A stretch of DNA of 15,386 nucleotides. Source: an uncultured Parabacteroides sp. GTDB taxonomy: Bacteria; Bacteroidota; Bacteroidia; Bacteroidales; Tannerellaceae. Positions within the stretch are counted from its first letter, which is position 1, and every line of letters begins with the position of its first letter. The stretch spans positions 1-15,386 of the forward strand of contig URGO01000069.1 of assembly GCA_900547435.1 (NCBI GenBank). Reading direction: 5' to 3'. Position numbers and translations under genes: made by a program. Below are positions 7,329-15,334 of this stretch, in pieces. The notes under the pieces are model-generated. The model did not search any database. It was not told where the DNA came from and saw only the letters and a program-made list of their open reading frames with translations.

Positions 7329-7439
7329 TGCCGTTTTTATGAACGAAAGCATATTATTCAATTAATTTTTTGTGATGAGTGTCTCTTATTGCCCTGGCAT
7401 AAAGAGCAAGCTTCCTATCTAAATTTGAGAATCCAATAT

Positions 7440-8423
7440 ATGAAATGTTTATTTTTAATTTATGCGCTGTCAAGCCTCTCCATTTCTGCACCTGACGAGG
7501 AAGTCAAGGGAAAAGTGATAGACAGGAAAACGCAAGAGCCTCTGGTGGGAGTGTCTGTTGCCTTGAAAGACAATCCTACAGTAGGAACGATTACAGACCT
7601 AAACGGAAACTTTTCGCTTCCGGTAAACGATTCTCAAGAGACATTGAAAATCTCTTACTTAGGTTATGAGGCACGCGAAGTCCACCTGGATTCAGCCACA
7701 GAACCATTGACCATAGAAATGAACGAAGACTATTTCAATCTGGACGAAGTGGTGGTTACCGGGCAGGGAGCTGAGATATCCAAACGACGCCTATCGTCAA
7801 ATGTGGCAACCATTGACGGAGGCGAATTAAGCAGGATGCCTCAAGGACGTATCGACCAGATGTTGCAAAATGCACTTCCTAATGTACAGATAACTTTGTC
7901 GAACGGACAGCCGGGGACCACCTCACTGGTCCGATCGCGCGGTCTGTCTTCTGCCTATTCCAGTTCCACTCCCGTAATCTATGTAGACGGCGTTCGTGTG
8001 GACAACATGAATACGGCAGCGACCTTAAACCTGAATAACTCATTAAGCGGAAACAGCGCTTCAAGCGGTTCCATTGGAGACATCCCGATGGAAAACATCG
8101 ATCATATCGAATATGTAACCGGAGGCGCGGCTACCACACTTTACGGATCGGACGCTGCTAACGGAGTCATTCAAATCTTCACCAAAAAGGGAGGAGAAGG
8201 CCGTCTGAACGTATCTTTTGAAACACAATTGGGGGCGAATGCAGCATCATCGCAATTCTATTATTTCAAGCGCACCAAAGATTTGTTGCACCAAACAGGA
8301 TTTTATCAGAAATACGGACTCACGATGGACGGCGGGAACGAAAAATACGGTTTCAGCTTGGGATTCAGCATGAGCAATAACTCCGGTACATTAATACTCA
8401 ACACCAATGAAGACAAGAAATAA
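7440..8423 (+). CDS. N-terminal fragment of the interrupted SusC-like receptor (signal peptide, regulatory domain, plug)
   Basis: This 327-residue product is what normal decoding yields. It contains the signal peptide, the carboxypeptidase-regulatory-like domain, the DEVVVTG box, the complete plug and the first few barrel strands, ending NTNEDKK. It cannot form a closed barrel by itself. If made, it would probably be degraded in the periplasm unless it assembles with a separately supplied barrel. Confidence 0.75.
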   Translation: MKCLFLIYALSSLSISAPDEEVKGKVIDRKTQEPLVGVSVALKDNPTVGTITDLNGNFSLPVNDSQETLKISYLGYEAREVHLDSATEPLTIEMNEDYFNLDEVVVTGQGAEISKRRLSSNVATIDGGELSRMPQGRIDQMLQNALPNVQITLSNGQPGTTSLVRSRGLSSAYSSSTPVIYVDGVRVDNMNTAATLNLNNSLSGNSASSGSIGDIPMENIDHIEYVTGGAATTLYGSDAANGVIQIFTKKGGEGRLNVSFETQLGANAASSQFYYFKRTKDLLHQTGFYQKYGLTMDGGNEKYGFSLGFSMSNNSGTLILNTNEDKK

Positions 8424-8486
8424 GATTTGCGTTTCGGCTCACGTGTCCAGATAAACTAGTTTCTTGAATATCAGAATTCATTCGGT

Positions 8487-10343
8487 ATGACTATCCAGGA
8501 TTTCGGACGCAGCCGAAACGGCAACGAAGGAGGATATACCGGCCTGTGGTTTGCTGAAGGGTCGGCTGCTGCCAATTTCTCTTACACAGATCCGGACGGG
8601 AATCCGGTAAGCTTCAACCCGAATATTGATTTAGCGGACGAATATGAATACAATCAGATGAAAGCATTCGTCGATAAGGCCGAGGCCTTACAAAACAACC
8701 GGGAATCCGTCCGCCGTTTCCAGACCTCCCATTCCATACTCTATACTCCCATAGAGAATCTGACCGTTAAAGGGACAGTCGGTCTGGACTACCGCCTAAA
8801 TACCAATAAGGTCATCACGACGAACGAATATCTGATCCACACCCAGCAGAAACCCGCAGGCACGTCGGATGCAGGAAGCATCAATAACTTTGATCGCAAA
8901 TATATGGGCCTCACCATCGACCTGAACGGCCAGTACAAATTCCGCTATAAGGATTTGCTGAGTTCCGTTACAACGGCCGGATTCCAATATTTCAGCACAT
9001 ACGACCACCAGTCTGTCTATAGCGGAACCAACGTAAGAGACGGAGCACAGATTATGACCGGCGCCGGCATCCTGACCGCCGATGAATGGTTGAGCTACCT
9101 GTATAATTACGGTGTATTTGTGCAGGAAAACATCGGATTCAAAGATAAATACTACATTGATTTAGGTTTGCGGACGGACTATAATACAGCGTTCGGCAGC
9201 AATGTCGGGTGGCAGGCATATCCGAAAGTAGGCTTTTCCTATCAATTGTCTGACGAAGAATTTATGCGCTCCGCGATGGAAAAGAGCAATCTTGTCAATT
9301 CATTGAAACTCTTCGCGAACTACGGTATCGCGGGAAGCTATCCTCCGGCATTTGCCTATCAAAAGACAATAGCTGTCAACTCATTCCTGGGTCAGCAAGC
9401 CGCCTCATTCGGACAATACGGGAATGCCGACTTAGGTCCAGAAAAAAAGCATTCGTATGAAGCCGGGTTCAATGCCGTGCTGCTTGACCGCTTTCTGAAC
9501 ATCGGATTTACATACTATTACGCACTGACGAAAGGCGCATTGTTTAGCGTGCCTTCACTTCCTTCGTCCGGTCAGGAAGCCAATTACCTGAAAAATGTAG
9601 GCGAGATTGAAAACAAAGGTATTGAAATTACGGCTGCATTCCAGATAGTAGATACCCGCGATTGGCATGTAAGGCTGAACACTTCTTTCAACACCAACCA
9701 TAACAAGGTGCTGGATGCCGGAGGAACAGTTCCGTTTGCCATCGGAGGCTTTTCTTCGCGCACCGTGCAAACGGTTGTGGAAGAAGGCAAGCCTGTGGGA
9801 TTTATCCGGGGTTCAAAGGCTGTCTTGAATCCGGATGGCACCCTCAAGGAAGTACAACAGCTACAGGATTTAGGCTCTACTTTACCTACATTCTATGGAA
9901 ACTTCTCACTGAACGTCGATTACAAGAATCTGTCGTTTTTCCTGAATGGCGACTATCAGACGGGGTCGTATGTCCACTCATTCGACCGCCAGTTCCGCTT
10001 CTCGAAAGGACTAAAAGACCCAAGTATTCCCGAACAGGCTTTGGAAGGAATCTCTCAAGCACAAGCATGGCTGGATTTTACAAACTTCTTTGTAGAAAAG
10101 GCTGATTTTCTGAAAATACGCAACATCGGTGTTACCTATACGGTCAACCCTCGTAAATTATTGAAAAAGATAACTCTCGGTTTCAATGTCTACAATCCAT
10201 TGTCATTCACGGCGTCATCGGTAGACCCGGATGCATCCCTGTCCGGAGCTTTATCGCAGGGAGCTGTAGCGACCGGAGGAATCAACTATTCAACCTATTC
10301 TACACCGCGCCAGTACATCGGGACTATCAGAATCAACTTCTAA
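8487..10343 (+). CDS. C-terminal barrel fragment of the interrupted SusC-like receptor
   Basis: This is the longest ATG-started frame after the second stop (618 residues, MTIQDFGRSRNGNEG onward) and holds most of the beta-barrel through the final IGTIRINF strand, a typical C-terminal aromatic ending. It has no signal peptide and no evident ribosome-binding site or promoter of its own, so export as a separate protein is unlikely. The frame stays open and family-like throughout, suggesting that the interruption is recent or tolerated. Confidence 0.7.
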   Translation: MTIQDFGRSRNGNEGGYTGLWFAEGSAAANFSYTDPDGNPVSFNPNIDLADEYEYNQMKAFVDKAEALQNNRESVRRFQTSHSILYTPIENLTVKGTVGLDYRLNTNKVITTNEYLIHTQQKPAGTSDAGSINNFDRKYMGLTIDLNGQYKFRYKDLLSSVTTAGFQYFSTYDHQSVYSGTNVRDGAQIMTGAGILTADEWLSYLYNYGVFVQENIGFKDKYYIDLGLRTDYNTAFGSNVGWQAYPKVGFSYQLSDEEFMRSAMEKSNLVNSLKLFANYGIAGSYPPAFAYQKTIAVNSFLGQQAASFGQYGNADLGPEKKHSYEAGFNAVLLDRFLNIGFTYYYALTKGALFSVPSLPSSGQEANYLKNVGEIENKGIEITAAFQIVDTRDWHVRLNTSFNTNHNKVLDAGGTVPFAIGGFSSRTVQTVVEEGKPVGFIRGSKAVLNPDGTLKEVQQLQDLGSTLPTFYGNFSLNVDYKNLSFFLNGDYQTGSYVHSFDRQFRFSKGLKDPSIPEQALEGISQAQAWLDFTNFFVEKADFLKIRNIGVTYTVNPRKLLKKITLGFNVYNPLSFTASSVDPDASLSGALSQGAVATGGINYSTYSTPRQYIGTIRINF

Positions 10344-10364
10344 AACAGAAAAAAAGAACGGAAT

Positions 10365-11795
10365 ATGAAAACATTCAAATACATCTTATGGGCTGCCTCT
10401 GTCGGCATATCCTTGAATTCCTGCGAACTATTGCTTCCGGATGACATTATAAATCCAAACGTAACTGACGATACGTTCCTAAATTCAGCCAACGCCATGC
10501 AGGCATGGGTTAATGGTGCGAACCGCTCTTTTGCCGAAGCGATGGGAAACTATTGCGAACTCATGGAAATCCTCTCAGATAACTATTTCAACAACTACTC
10601 CCGAAGCAGCCAAGTGTTCGACATCCCCCGCATCCTTTATACAGATACCGATGTAACCGGTCTACAGCGTCATATAGGGAAATTGCGCGAGGCTGCCGAT
10701 TACGGCATCGGAACTGTTGCCGAGGCCGATGCTTCCACGACACGCAGCGACCTGTTCAATCTCTATTACATCAAAGCGTTCTCCTTTATTCTGGGAGGAG
10801 AATATTTCCGGGGGCTTCCTGACACCGAGGGAGGAGAAATAAAGACATGGAATGAATACCTGCATACGGCTCTGGATATACTGGACAGCACCTTAGCCTA
10901 TGCCGATACAGACGAAGAAAAAGCATTCGTCCATACCCTGAAGGCGCGAACCTATTATAGGCTTGGCGATAAGGAGAGTGCTTCTTCTGAAGCCCGGACA
11001 GCTTTGGAGTTATCCTCCGATTTCGTGAAACAGGTGGAATTTGACGGGACCAACGGGGTAAACAATCCTATCCAAGAGGCGGTATGGGACACCTGGTTCC
11101 AGCCGCTCCCGCGTTTGGATTTTCTTGACCCGAAATATTTCCAACTGTCTGCTACCGAACAGCGTCCCATCAATCTGGCTAAAGCCGAAGAAAACTATTT
11201 AATTCTGGCCGAAGCCTCTCTGGCAGACAATAACGAAGCGCAGGCTAAGACCTATATGCAGCAATTGCTTACTTTGGTGAAATCCCGTCCGGTCCAGCAG
11301 GATATCAACGATCAGCTTGAAGAGCGTTTCAACGGAGGCTACAAGCATTTCCCCGATAATTCAGGATATAGCGTAGCGGCATCCGCAGGCGAACCGTTCC
11401 GCACGGGATTGGTACTTGACCGTCGGTCGCCTAATCTTATTTCCATTCCCTATATTTCAGGAACCTCCGTAACAGAGGATATGATAGATAAAACTTCCGG
11501 CATTGATGAACTACTTACCCTGCTTTATCTGATGCGACAGGAAATCTTCTTCGGAGAAGGCAGACGAGTTGCGGATTTAGGTATCCGATTACCGGTATGC
11601 GAAGTGGAGGCAGCAAACACGCCCTCTGCAGCTGATTATCTGGAGGCGCTCATTCCTCCCTTCATTCCTTCCGATTATGGGATGGACGACTTTACAATGG
11701 ATGAGAATACAATGGAAGTTACGATTACTTATAATATGAACCGGATAATAGTCGAAAACAAATCCTCGGAATATGTAGCCCCGTTCTTCCATTAA
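10365..11795 (+). CDS. SusD/RagB-like outer-membrane glycan-binding lipoprotein
   Basis: Predicted protein of 476 residues. A lipoprotein signal ends at Cys20 (SLNSC), followed by an acidic stretch typical of surface export (CELLLPDDIINPN). Middle helices such as LFNLYYIKAFSFILGGEYF and KAFVHTLKARTYYRLGDKESA fit the tetratricopeptide-like scaffold of SusD proteins. Near the C-terminus, RQEIFFGEGRRVADLGIRLP (391-410) matches the conserved R-x-E-x-x-x-EG-R-x-x-D-L segment of the RagB/SusD family. Such proteins cap the SusC channel at the cell surface and capture the glycan. The gene lies 21 nt after the SusC-like gene and is almost certainly co-transcribed with it. It is intact although its partner is interrupted. 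The substrate is unknown. It lacks the very common opening C-D-x-x-D-L-D-x-x-P form, so it belongs to a divergent branch. Confidence 0.88.
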   Translation: MKTFKYILWAASVGISLNSCELLLPDDIINPNVTDDTFLNSANAMQAWVNGANRSFAEAMGNYCELMEILSDNYFNNYSRSSQVFDIPRILYTDTDVTGLQRHIGKLREAADYGIGTVAEADASTTRSDLFNLYYIKAFSFILGGEYFRGLPDTEGGEIKTWNEYLHTALDILDSTLAYADTDEEKAFVHTLKARTYYRLGDKESASSEARTALELSSDFVKQVEFDGTNGVNNPIQEAVWDTWFQPLPRLDFLDPKYFQLSATEQRPINLAKAEENYLILAEASLADNNEAQAKTYMQQLLTLVKSRPVQQDINDQLEERFNGGYKHFPDNSGYSVAASAGEPFRTGLVLDRRSPNLISIPYISGTSVTEDMIDKTSGIDELLTLLYLMRQEIFFGEGRRVADLGIRLPVCEVEAANTPSAADYLEALIPPFIPSDYGMDDFTMDENTMEVTITYNMNRIIVENKSSEYVAPFFH

Positions 11796-11796
11796 A

Positions 11797-11939
11797 ACGA
11801 GTTGACAAGGTTACAAGTTGACAAGGTTAAAAAGGTTAATAGGTTAACAAAAGGACATAGAGCCGACAAGGTTATAGCCTAATGCCTTGTCAACTCGTCT
11901 TCTTGTCAACTCGTCAACTCATAACCTTCTAACCCATAA
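11797..11939. repeat. GTTGACAAGG direct/inverted repeat cluster between convergent genes
   Basis: ACGAGTTGACAAGG (11797-11810) is an exact 14-bp inverted match to CCTTGTCAACTCGT (11885-11898). Further direct copies include GTTGACAAGGTTA at 11801-11813 and 11817-11829 and CCGACAAGGTTA at 11863-11874; further inverted copies follow CTTGTCAACTCGT up to about 11939. GACAAGG (11865-11871) with CCTTGTC (11885-11891) makes a local hairpin. The cluster fills the 152 nt between the SusD-like and GHL10 stops, so it may end transcription from both sides, although the T-runs are poor. Confidence 0.7.
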
Positions 11940-11947
11940 CCTATCCC

Positions 11948-13489
11948 CTATAGCTTCACCTTCTTACTCTTCCCTTTCTTACTCTCGTTATGGAAACGGT
12001 CTACGGAGGTTACCACATACCGGTATTTGACTTTTCCATCTTCGTAAGGCAATTTATAATGTGTATCTCGGGTAATGGCTACAATATGAGCCGGATTATT
12101 CAAATCGACCTTCTCTTTATTGGCGAAACGATAAACCACGAAATAGCTTGCCAGCTCCGGATTCGTCTTGCTCTGCTCAGCCTTCCAACGAAGGATATAA
12201 CCATCCGGAGTCCACTCGGCCTTCAGTCCCTTTACCTCTTTCGGCGCCCGGTCATGCAGATGCGTATAGGCAGGAATCAAAGCCGGATAACGGTGGTAAT
12301 GTGTCTTTAAACTATCCGCTACCCCCCGGTTATTCCAAAGTAATTCGTTGGCCGGCCAGAAACAATTTCCTTGGATGGCAGGAAGATTACGTTCATAGCG
12401 CATTTTCTCGGTCAACTGGTCTACCTTCATGGTACGTGCCACATCCTGCCCGATATACAACGGTACATTCCCGGCATTTTTGCTCCACCATTTAATCAAC
12501 GTGATGTAATCAGCCGCCGGATGCCCTATTTCCCAATAAATCTGAGGTATATTATAATCTATCCACCCCTGATTTACCCAATACAAGATATCCGCATAAA
12601 GGTCATCATAGTTTTGTAATCCGTTGGTATTGCTTCCCGTTCCGTCCGGTGTGCTCTTCTTATTCCGGTAAATGCCAAAGGGGCTGATGCCAAAACGCAC
12701 CCAGGGCTTGGTTAAAAGAATGGTACGCTTCAACTCGCGAATCAACTGGTTGACATTCTCCCGCCTCCAGTCGGCACGCTGAGATGGCTTATAGCCCTTG
12801 GCCAATCCATACCGGCGAAAGCTCTTGTCATCGGGGAAAGCCTGACCCGCGGCCGGATAGGGATAGAAATAATCATCCATGTGAATGGCATCCACATCAT
12901 AGCGGGTTACGATATCCTTTACCACCCGACAAATAAATTGGCGGGATTGCGGTAATCCCGGATCGAACAATATCTGCTTGTTATAGGTTACGAACCATTC
13001 CGGATGGCGATGATAGATATGCGAAGCGGCAAACTTCGTATTCCCGGCCGTACTGATTCGATAAGGATTCAGCCATGCATGAAACTCCATATTCCGTTTA
13101 TGGCATTCTTTTATCAGGAAGGCCATCACATCAAAATTACCTTCAGGAGCCAATCCCTGTTCGCCGGTATAAAAACGACTCCAAGGCTCCAGTTCCGAGC
13201 GGTAGAAAGCATCCGCCTCCGGTCGTACCTGAAAGATAATGGCATTGATGCCGCACGCCTCCAGGAAATTGAGCTTGCGGATAAAACTACGCCGCATCTC
13301 CGCGGGGCACATCTCCTTGTATTCGCCTTGAAAAGCCGTCTGTATCCATGCCCCCCGGAACTCCCGTTTGGGGTATTCGGACAAGGTCTCTTTTTGCGGC
13401 ACATCCACGCTCTTGCACGAAGTAACACATCCCACCAACAACACAAGCAGGCATTTTGCTATGCTTATTCCTACATTTTTCATTCTCAT
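11948..13489 (-). CDS. GHL10 / DUF187-type glycoside-hydrolase-like lipoprotein
   Basis: Predicted protein of 513 residues. A lipoprotein signal has two candidate acylation cysteines, Cys21 (LLVGC) and Cys25 (VTSC). The barrel resembles the glycosyl-hydrolase-like 10 family (also called DUF187, YngK-like): REFRGAWIQTAF (42-53), INAIIFQVRPEADAFY (81-96), FHAWLNPYR (136-144), and VDAIHMDDYFYPYP (199-212), whose acidic pair is the expected functional core, then RFGISPFGIYRN and YNIPQIYWE. The C-terminal ~90 residues resemble a fibronectin type III module (GYILRWKAEQ, YFVVYRF, YRYVVTSVDRFHNESK). Members are linked to cell-wall or polysaccharide hydrolysis, but the substrate here is unknown. Alternative starts are the ATGs at 13489 and 13483. 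It converges on the SusD-like gene and diverges from the phosphodiesterase gene. Confidence 0.88.
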   Translation of the reverse strand: MRMKNVGISIAKCLLVLLVGCVTSCKSVDVPQKETLSEYPKREFRGAWIQTAFQGEYKEMCPAEMRRSFIRKLNFLEACGINAIIFQVRPEADAFYRSELEPWSRFYTGEQGLAPEGNFDVMAFLIKECHKRNMEFHAWLNPYRISTAGNTKFAASHIYHRHPEWFVTYNKQILFDPGLPQSRQFICRVVKDIVTRYDVDAIHMDDYFYPYPAAGQAFPDDKSFRRYGLAKGYKPSQRADWRRENVNQLIRELKRTILLTKPWVRFGISPFGIYRNKKSTPDGTGSNTNGLQNYDDLYADILYWVNQGWIDYNIPQIYWEIGHPAADYITLIKWWSKNAGNVPLYIGQDVARTMKVDQLTEKMRYERNLPAIQGNCFWPANELLWNNRGVADSLKTHYHRYPALIPAYTHLHDRAPKEVKGLKAEWTPDGYILRWKAEQSKTNPELASYFVVYRFANKEKVDLNNPAHIVAITRDTHYKLPYEDGKVKYRYVVTSVDRFHNESKKGKSKKVKL

Positions 13490-13508
13490 TCCGTTTTTTA
13501 ATTTCCTG

Positions 13509-13516
13509 CGAAAGTA
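13509..13516 (-). promoter_or_regulatory. Putative -7 box of the GHL10-like gene
   Basis: On the minus strand this reads TACTTTCG, one mismatch from TAnnTTTG, 19 nt upstream of the ATG at 13489. No convincing -33 TTTG is present. The leader would be very short, about 13 nt. Confidence 0.35.
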
Positions 13517-13603
13517 CTACTTTCTCTTTGCTTTTCATAGCAGATCACCTCTAAATCTGGTGTTTTTTCATTGCTTCTTAATATGGATTAGCGGTTTTGT
13601 TCC

Positions 13604-13611
13604 TACTTTTG
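13604..13611 (+). promoter_or_regulatory. Putative -7 box of the phosphodiesterase gene
   Basis: TACTTTTG is an exact TAnnTTTG match ending 23 nt before the ATG at 13635. No TTTG is seen at the usual -33 distance. It shares the intergenic region 13490-13634 with the divergent GHL10 promoter. Confidence 0.5.
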
Positions 13612-13634
13612 CACCAAAATTCAATGATAGAGTT

Positions 13635-14834
13635 ATGACAAAATTGAAATTATGCAGTTTCATTGGCGTGCTATGCCTCCTGCTGGCAAGTTGCACTCCT
13701 ACCCCTCAGGTGGCAGACCGTTATGTAGTTGTTTTATCCATGGATGGTTTCCGCTCCGATTATCCCACGAAGGCACATACCCCGACTTTGGACTCATTAG
13801 CCCGTGTGGGTGTCCGCGCCGCGTTCCGGCCTTGTTATCCCAGCGTTACTTTCCCCAACCATTACAGCATGGCCACCGGATTACACCCGGATCATCACGG
13901 ACTTATCAACAACTCCTTTTATGATGCCGAGTTAGATAGTGTGTATACGATGCGTTGTTCCGATCCGCGTTTCTTCGGAGGCGAACCGATTTGGAATACC
14001 GCAGAACGCCAAGGAATACGCACCGCCTCCTTCTATTGGGTGGGGAGCGAGATAGCCCTTCCCGACGGGCAACCCTCTACGTGGAAGAAGTTCGACTCGT
14101 CAGTGCCTTTCCGAAACCGTGCCGACTCGGTCATCGCCTGGTTGCAGCGCCCGGAGGAGCAACGCCCGCACCTGATTATGTGGTACCTGGAAGAACCCGA
14201 CCATACAGGGCACCTGTGCACACCCGACTCATCGGCAACCTTCGCTATGGTGGAGCATGTAGATAGCGTATTGGGGTACTTCTTCAACCGGGCACGGAGC
14301 TTGGATATCTTCCCTCAGATTGATTTTCTGGTCGTATCGGATCATGGCATGGCAACCTATACACCTGAAGAATCGGTGAACCTGGCCGATTACCTCCCGC
14401 GCGATAGCTTCCACCATGTATTCGAAGGAGTGCCTACCCTGCTCTACCCCAAACCGGGCTATGTGGATAAAGCATACGAAATCCTGAAAAAGGTACCGAA
14501 TGTTACGGTTTGGAAAAAGGGCGAGATTCCGGAAAAGTTTGTTTACGGGAAGAATCCGCGTGTACCGGAACTGGTCGTTGCGCCCAACATAGGCACGTAT
14601 GTAGTATTCCGCAACAATCCGGATGCCTATGCCGGCGGAGCGCATGGTTACGATAACTATACGCCTGAAATGGAAGCTATTTTCTATGCGGCAGGACCTT
14701 CATTCAAACAAGGAGCGGAGCTACCCGTCATGCCGAACGTAAACCTTTACCTGATTATTTGTCGGCTTTTGGGCATCCAGCCGGCTCCCAATGACGGGGA
14801 TAGCACGGTGATTGCTCCGCTATTCCGGGAATAA
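13635..14834 (+). CDS. Type I nucleotide pyrophosphatase/phosphodiesterase (ENPP-like) lipoprotein
   Basis: Predicted protein of 399 residues of the alkaline phosphatase superfamily. A lipoprotein signal ends at Cys20 (LLLASC). Residues of the two-zinc site are visible: D37 in LSMDGFRSD, the probable nucleophile T72 in YPSVTFPNHYSMATG, N75, D189 and H193 in EEPDHTGH, D236-H237 in VVSDHGM, and H337 in GGAHGYDN. The family cleaves phosphodiester or pyrophosphate bonds in nucleotides, nucleotide-sugars or phospholipids; which one applies here cannot be told. The protein should be anchored in the outer membrane, facing periplasm or surface. An in-frame extension back to 13368 was refused because it runs through the promoter and lacks a signal peptide at its start. 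The gene appears single, diverging from the GHL10-like gene. Confidence 0.92.
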   Translation: MTKLKLCSFIGVLCLLLASCTPTPQVADRYVVVLSMDGFRSDYPTKAHTPTLDSLARVGVRAAFRPCYPSVTFPNHYSMATGLHPDHHGLINNSFYDAELDSVYTMRCSDPRFFGGEPIWNTAERQGIRTASFYWVGSEIALPDGQPSTWKKFDSSVPFRNRADSVIAWLQRPEEQRPHLIMWYLEEPDHTGHLCTPDSSATFAMVEHVDSVLGYFFNRARSLDIFPQIDFLVVSDHGMATYTPEESVNLADYLPRDSFHHVFEGVPTLLYPKPGYVDKAYEILKKVPNVTVWKKGEIPEKFVYGKNPRVPELVVAPNIGTYVVFRNNPDAYAGGAHGYDNYTPEMEAIFYAAGPSFKQGAELPVMPNVNLYLIICRLLGIQPAPNDGDSTVIAPLFRE

Positions 14835-14861
14835 ATGCCCGCATCGGATCTCCTACATACA

Positions 14862-14886
14862 GTAGAGGCGCAACTTGCGTCTCTAC
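14862..14886. repeat. Palindrome 27 nt after the phosphodiesterase stop
   Basis: GTAGAGGCGCA (14862-14872) pairs with TGCGTCTCTAC (14876-14886), an 11-bp stem with one G-U and a 3-nt loop. There is no T-run behind it. It may stabilise or end the upstream transcript. Palindromes of the GTAGAG...CTCTAC form are, as far as I recall, dispersed in several bacterial genomes. Confidence 0.55.
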
Positions 14887-14930
14887 ACCACCGCCCCACC
14901 CGTTCCTGCTTTCCATTTTCAATTTAAAAT

Positions 14931-14996
14931 TTCATGCCTACCTTTGGATAAAAAGCATGGGACGTTTGTCTCCGTTTATGCCGACCTTTTTCCCAA
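14931..14996. repeat. Second array of three degenerate 22-bp repeats
   Basis: Units start at 14931, 14953 and 14975. Units 1 and 3 share the core TTYATGCCNACCTTT with the array at 2803-2890; unit 2 is more diverged (GCATGGGAC) but keeps the same register. The block is preceded by an A/T-rich run, as in the first array. It lies in the 470-nt non-coding stretch 14835-15304, which otherwise holds only the hairpins, terminators and small repeats listed here. Confidence 0.55.
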
Positions 14997-15055
14997 AAGG
15001 GTGCGTGCTTTTTTTCGGATGAAATACACGCTATCCAAAGAAAAAATATTCCGTC

Positions 15056-15078
15056 CCGGCGGATATGTCATCCGCCGG
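15056..15078. repeat. Perfect 9-bp hairpin, CCGGCGGAT arms
   Basis: CCGGCGGAT (15056-15064) and ATCCGCCGG (15070-15078) pair fully around a 5-nt ATGTC loop. The T-run that follows on the plus strand is weak. It could be a terminator of low efficiency or an operator-like palindrome. Confidence 0.5.
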
Positions 15079-15161
15079 TTATTGCGTATAAGGATTTTCA
15101 ATCCGCTGAAATTCTGCACAATATACTAATCGGATTACAAATTCGATTGAACAGGGTGAAG

Positions 15162-15185
15162 AAAAACTGCAACTAATGGTTGCAG
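15162..15185 (-). terminator. Second, distal terminator-like hairpin for the right-edge gene
   Basis: On the minus strand CTGCAAC, loop CATTA, GTTGCAG is followed directly by TTTTT. The stem is 7 bp and perfect. It lies behind the hairpin at 15205-15234 in the same transcription direction, giving tandem stops for minus-strand transcripts. Confidence 0.55.
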
Positions 15186-15201
15186 CATTAAAAGCAAGCA
15201 T

Positions 15202-15234
15202 AAAAAAAGAGAGCGAAGTTAATCACCCTCTTTT
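15202..15234 (-). terminator. Terminator of the right-edge minus-strand gene
   Basis: In the minus-strand transcript AAAAGAG pairs with CTCTTTT, and the stem continues inward to about 12 bp with two G-U pairs around a 6-nt loop, followed by a run of seven T. It begins about 70 nt after the stop codon at 15305. A-tracts on the other side could give weaker function in the plus direction. Confidence 0.65.
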
Positions 15235-15236
15235 AA

Positions 15237-15334
15237 TGAGCCATTTGTGAGCCATTTAATTATTGCGATAGCAACTTATAATCAGTTGTTTATGATAAAC
15301 TGTATTATGCTTGTGATACGTTAGTGAGCCATTT
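15237..15334. repeat. Three copies of TGAGCCATTT at and behind the end of the right-edge gene
   Basis: TGAGCCATTT occurs at 15237-15246, 15248-15257 and 15325-15334. The rightmost copy lies within the coding end (minus strand Lys-Trp-Leu-Thr codons); the other two are tandem, 11 nt apart, beyond the stop. They could be leftovers of a repeated coding tail or a duplicated site. Confidence 0.5.

Larger units (their letters stand above)
7440..10343 (+). pseudogene. SusC/RagA-like TonB-dependent receptor, one reading frame broken by two in-frame stops
   Basis: From the ATG at 7440 a single frame runs to a TAA at 10341-10343 (967 sense or stop positions, a normal SusC length), with an internal TAA at 8421-8423 and TAG at 8457-8459. 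No indel is needed: the flanking stretches and the 11 codons between the stops all read as plausible receptor sequence (DLRFGSRVQIN). Domains: a short signal peptide (1-17), carboxypeptidase-regulatory-like domain (about 22-95, EPLVGVSVALKD, TDLNGNFSL), DEVVVTG (102-108), plug (about 110-250, with PVIYVDGVRVDN and MENIDHIEYVTGGAATTLYG, the SusC hallmark), then the barrel. It would pair with the SusD-like lipoprotein encoded 21 nt downstream to import oligosaccharides. Possible readings are a recent pseudogene, stop read-through, or base errors. The GTG-led frame from 7302 is rejected because it overlaps the promoter. Confidence 0.8.

Noticed and set aside
7302..7439. Longer GTG-started N-terminus for the SusC-like gene
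   Set aside because: It overlaps the promoter boxes, lacks a signal peptide at its start, and a good signal peptide begins at the ATG at 7440.
8424..8486. Frameshift as the cause of the split SusC-like gene
   Set aside because: The distance from the first stop to the downstream frame is a multiple of three, and both halves share one frame; only stop codons intervene.
13368..13634. N-terminal extension of the phosphodiesterase
   Set aside because: It runs through the divergent promoter region and into the GHL10-like gene; the lipoprotein signal starts at 13635.
14875..15129. Plus-strand open frame of 84 codons
   Set aside because: It spans a palindrome, the second 22-bp array and a hairpin, with no family resemblance and no clear promoter.
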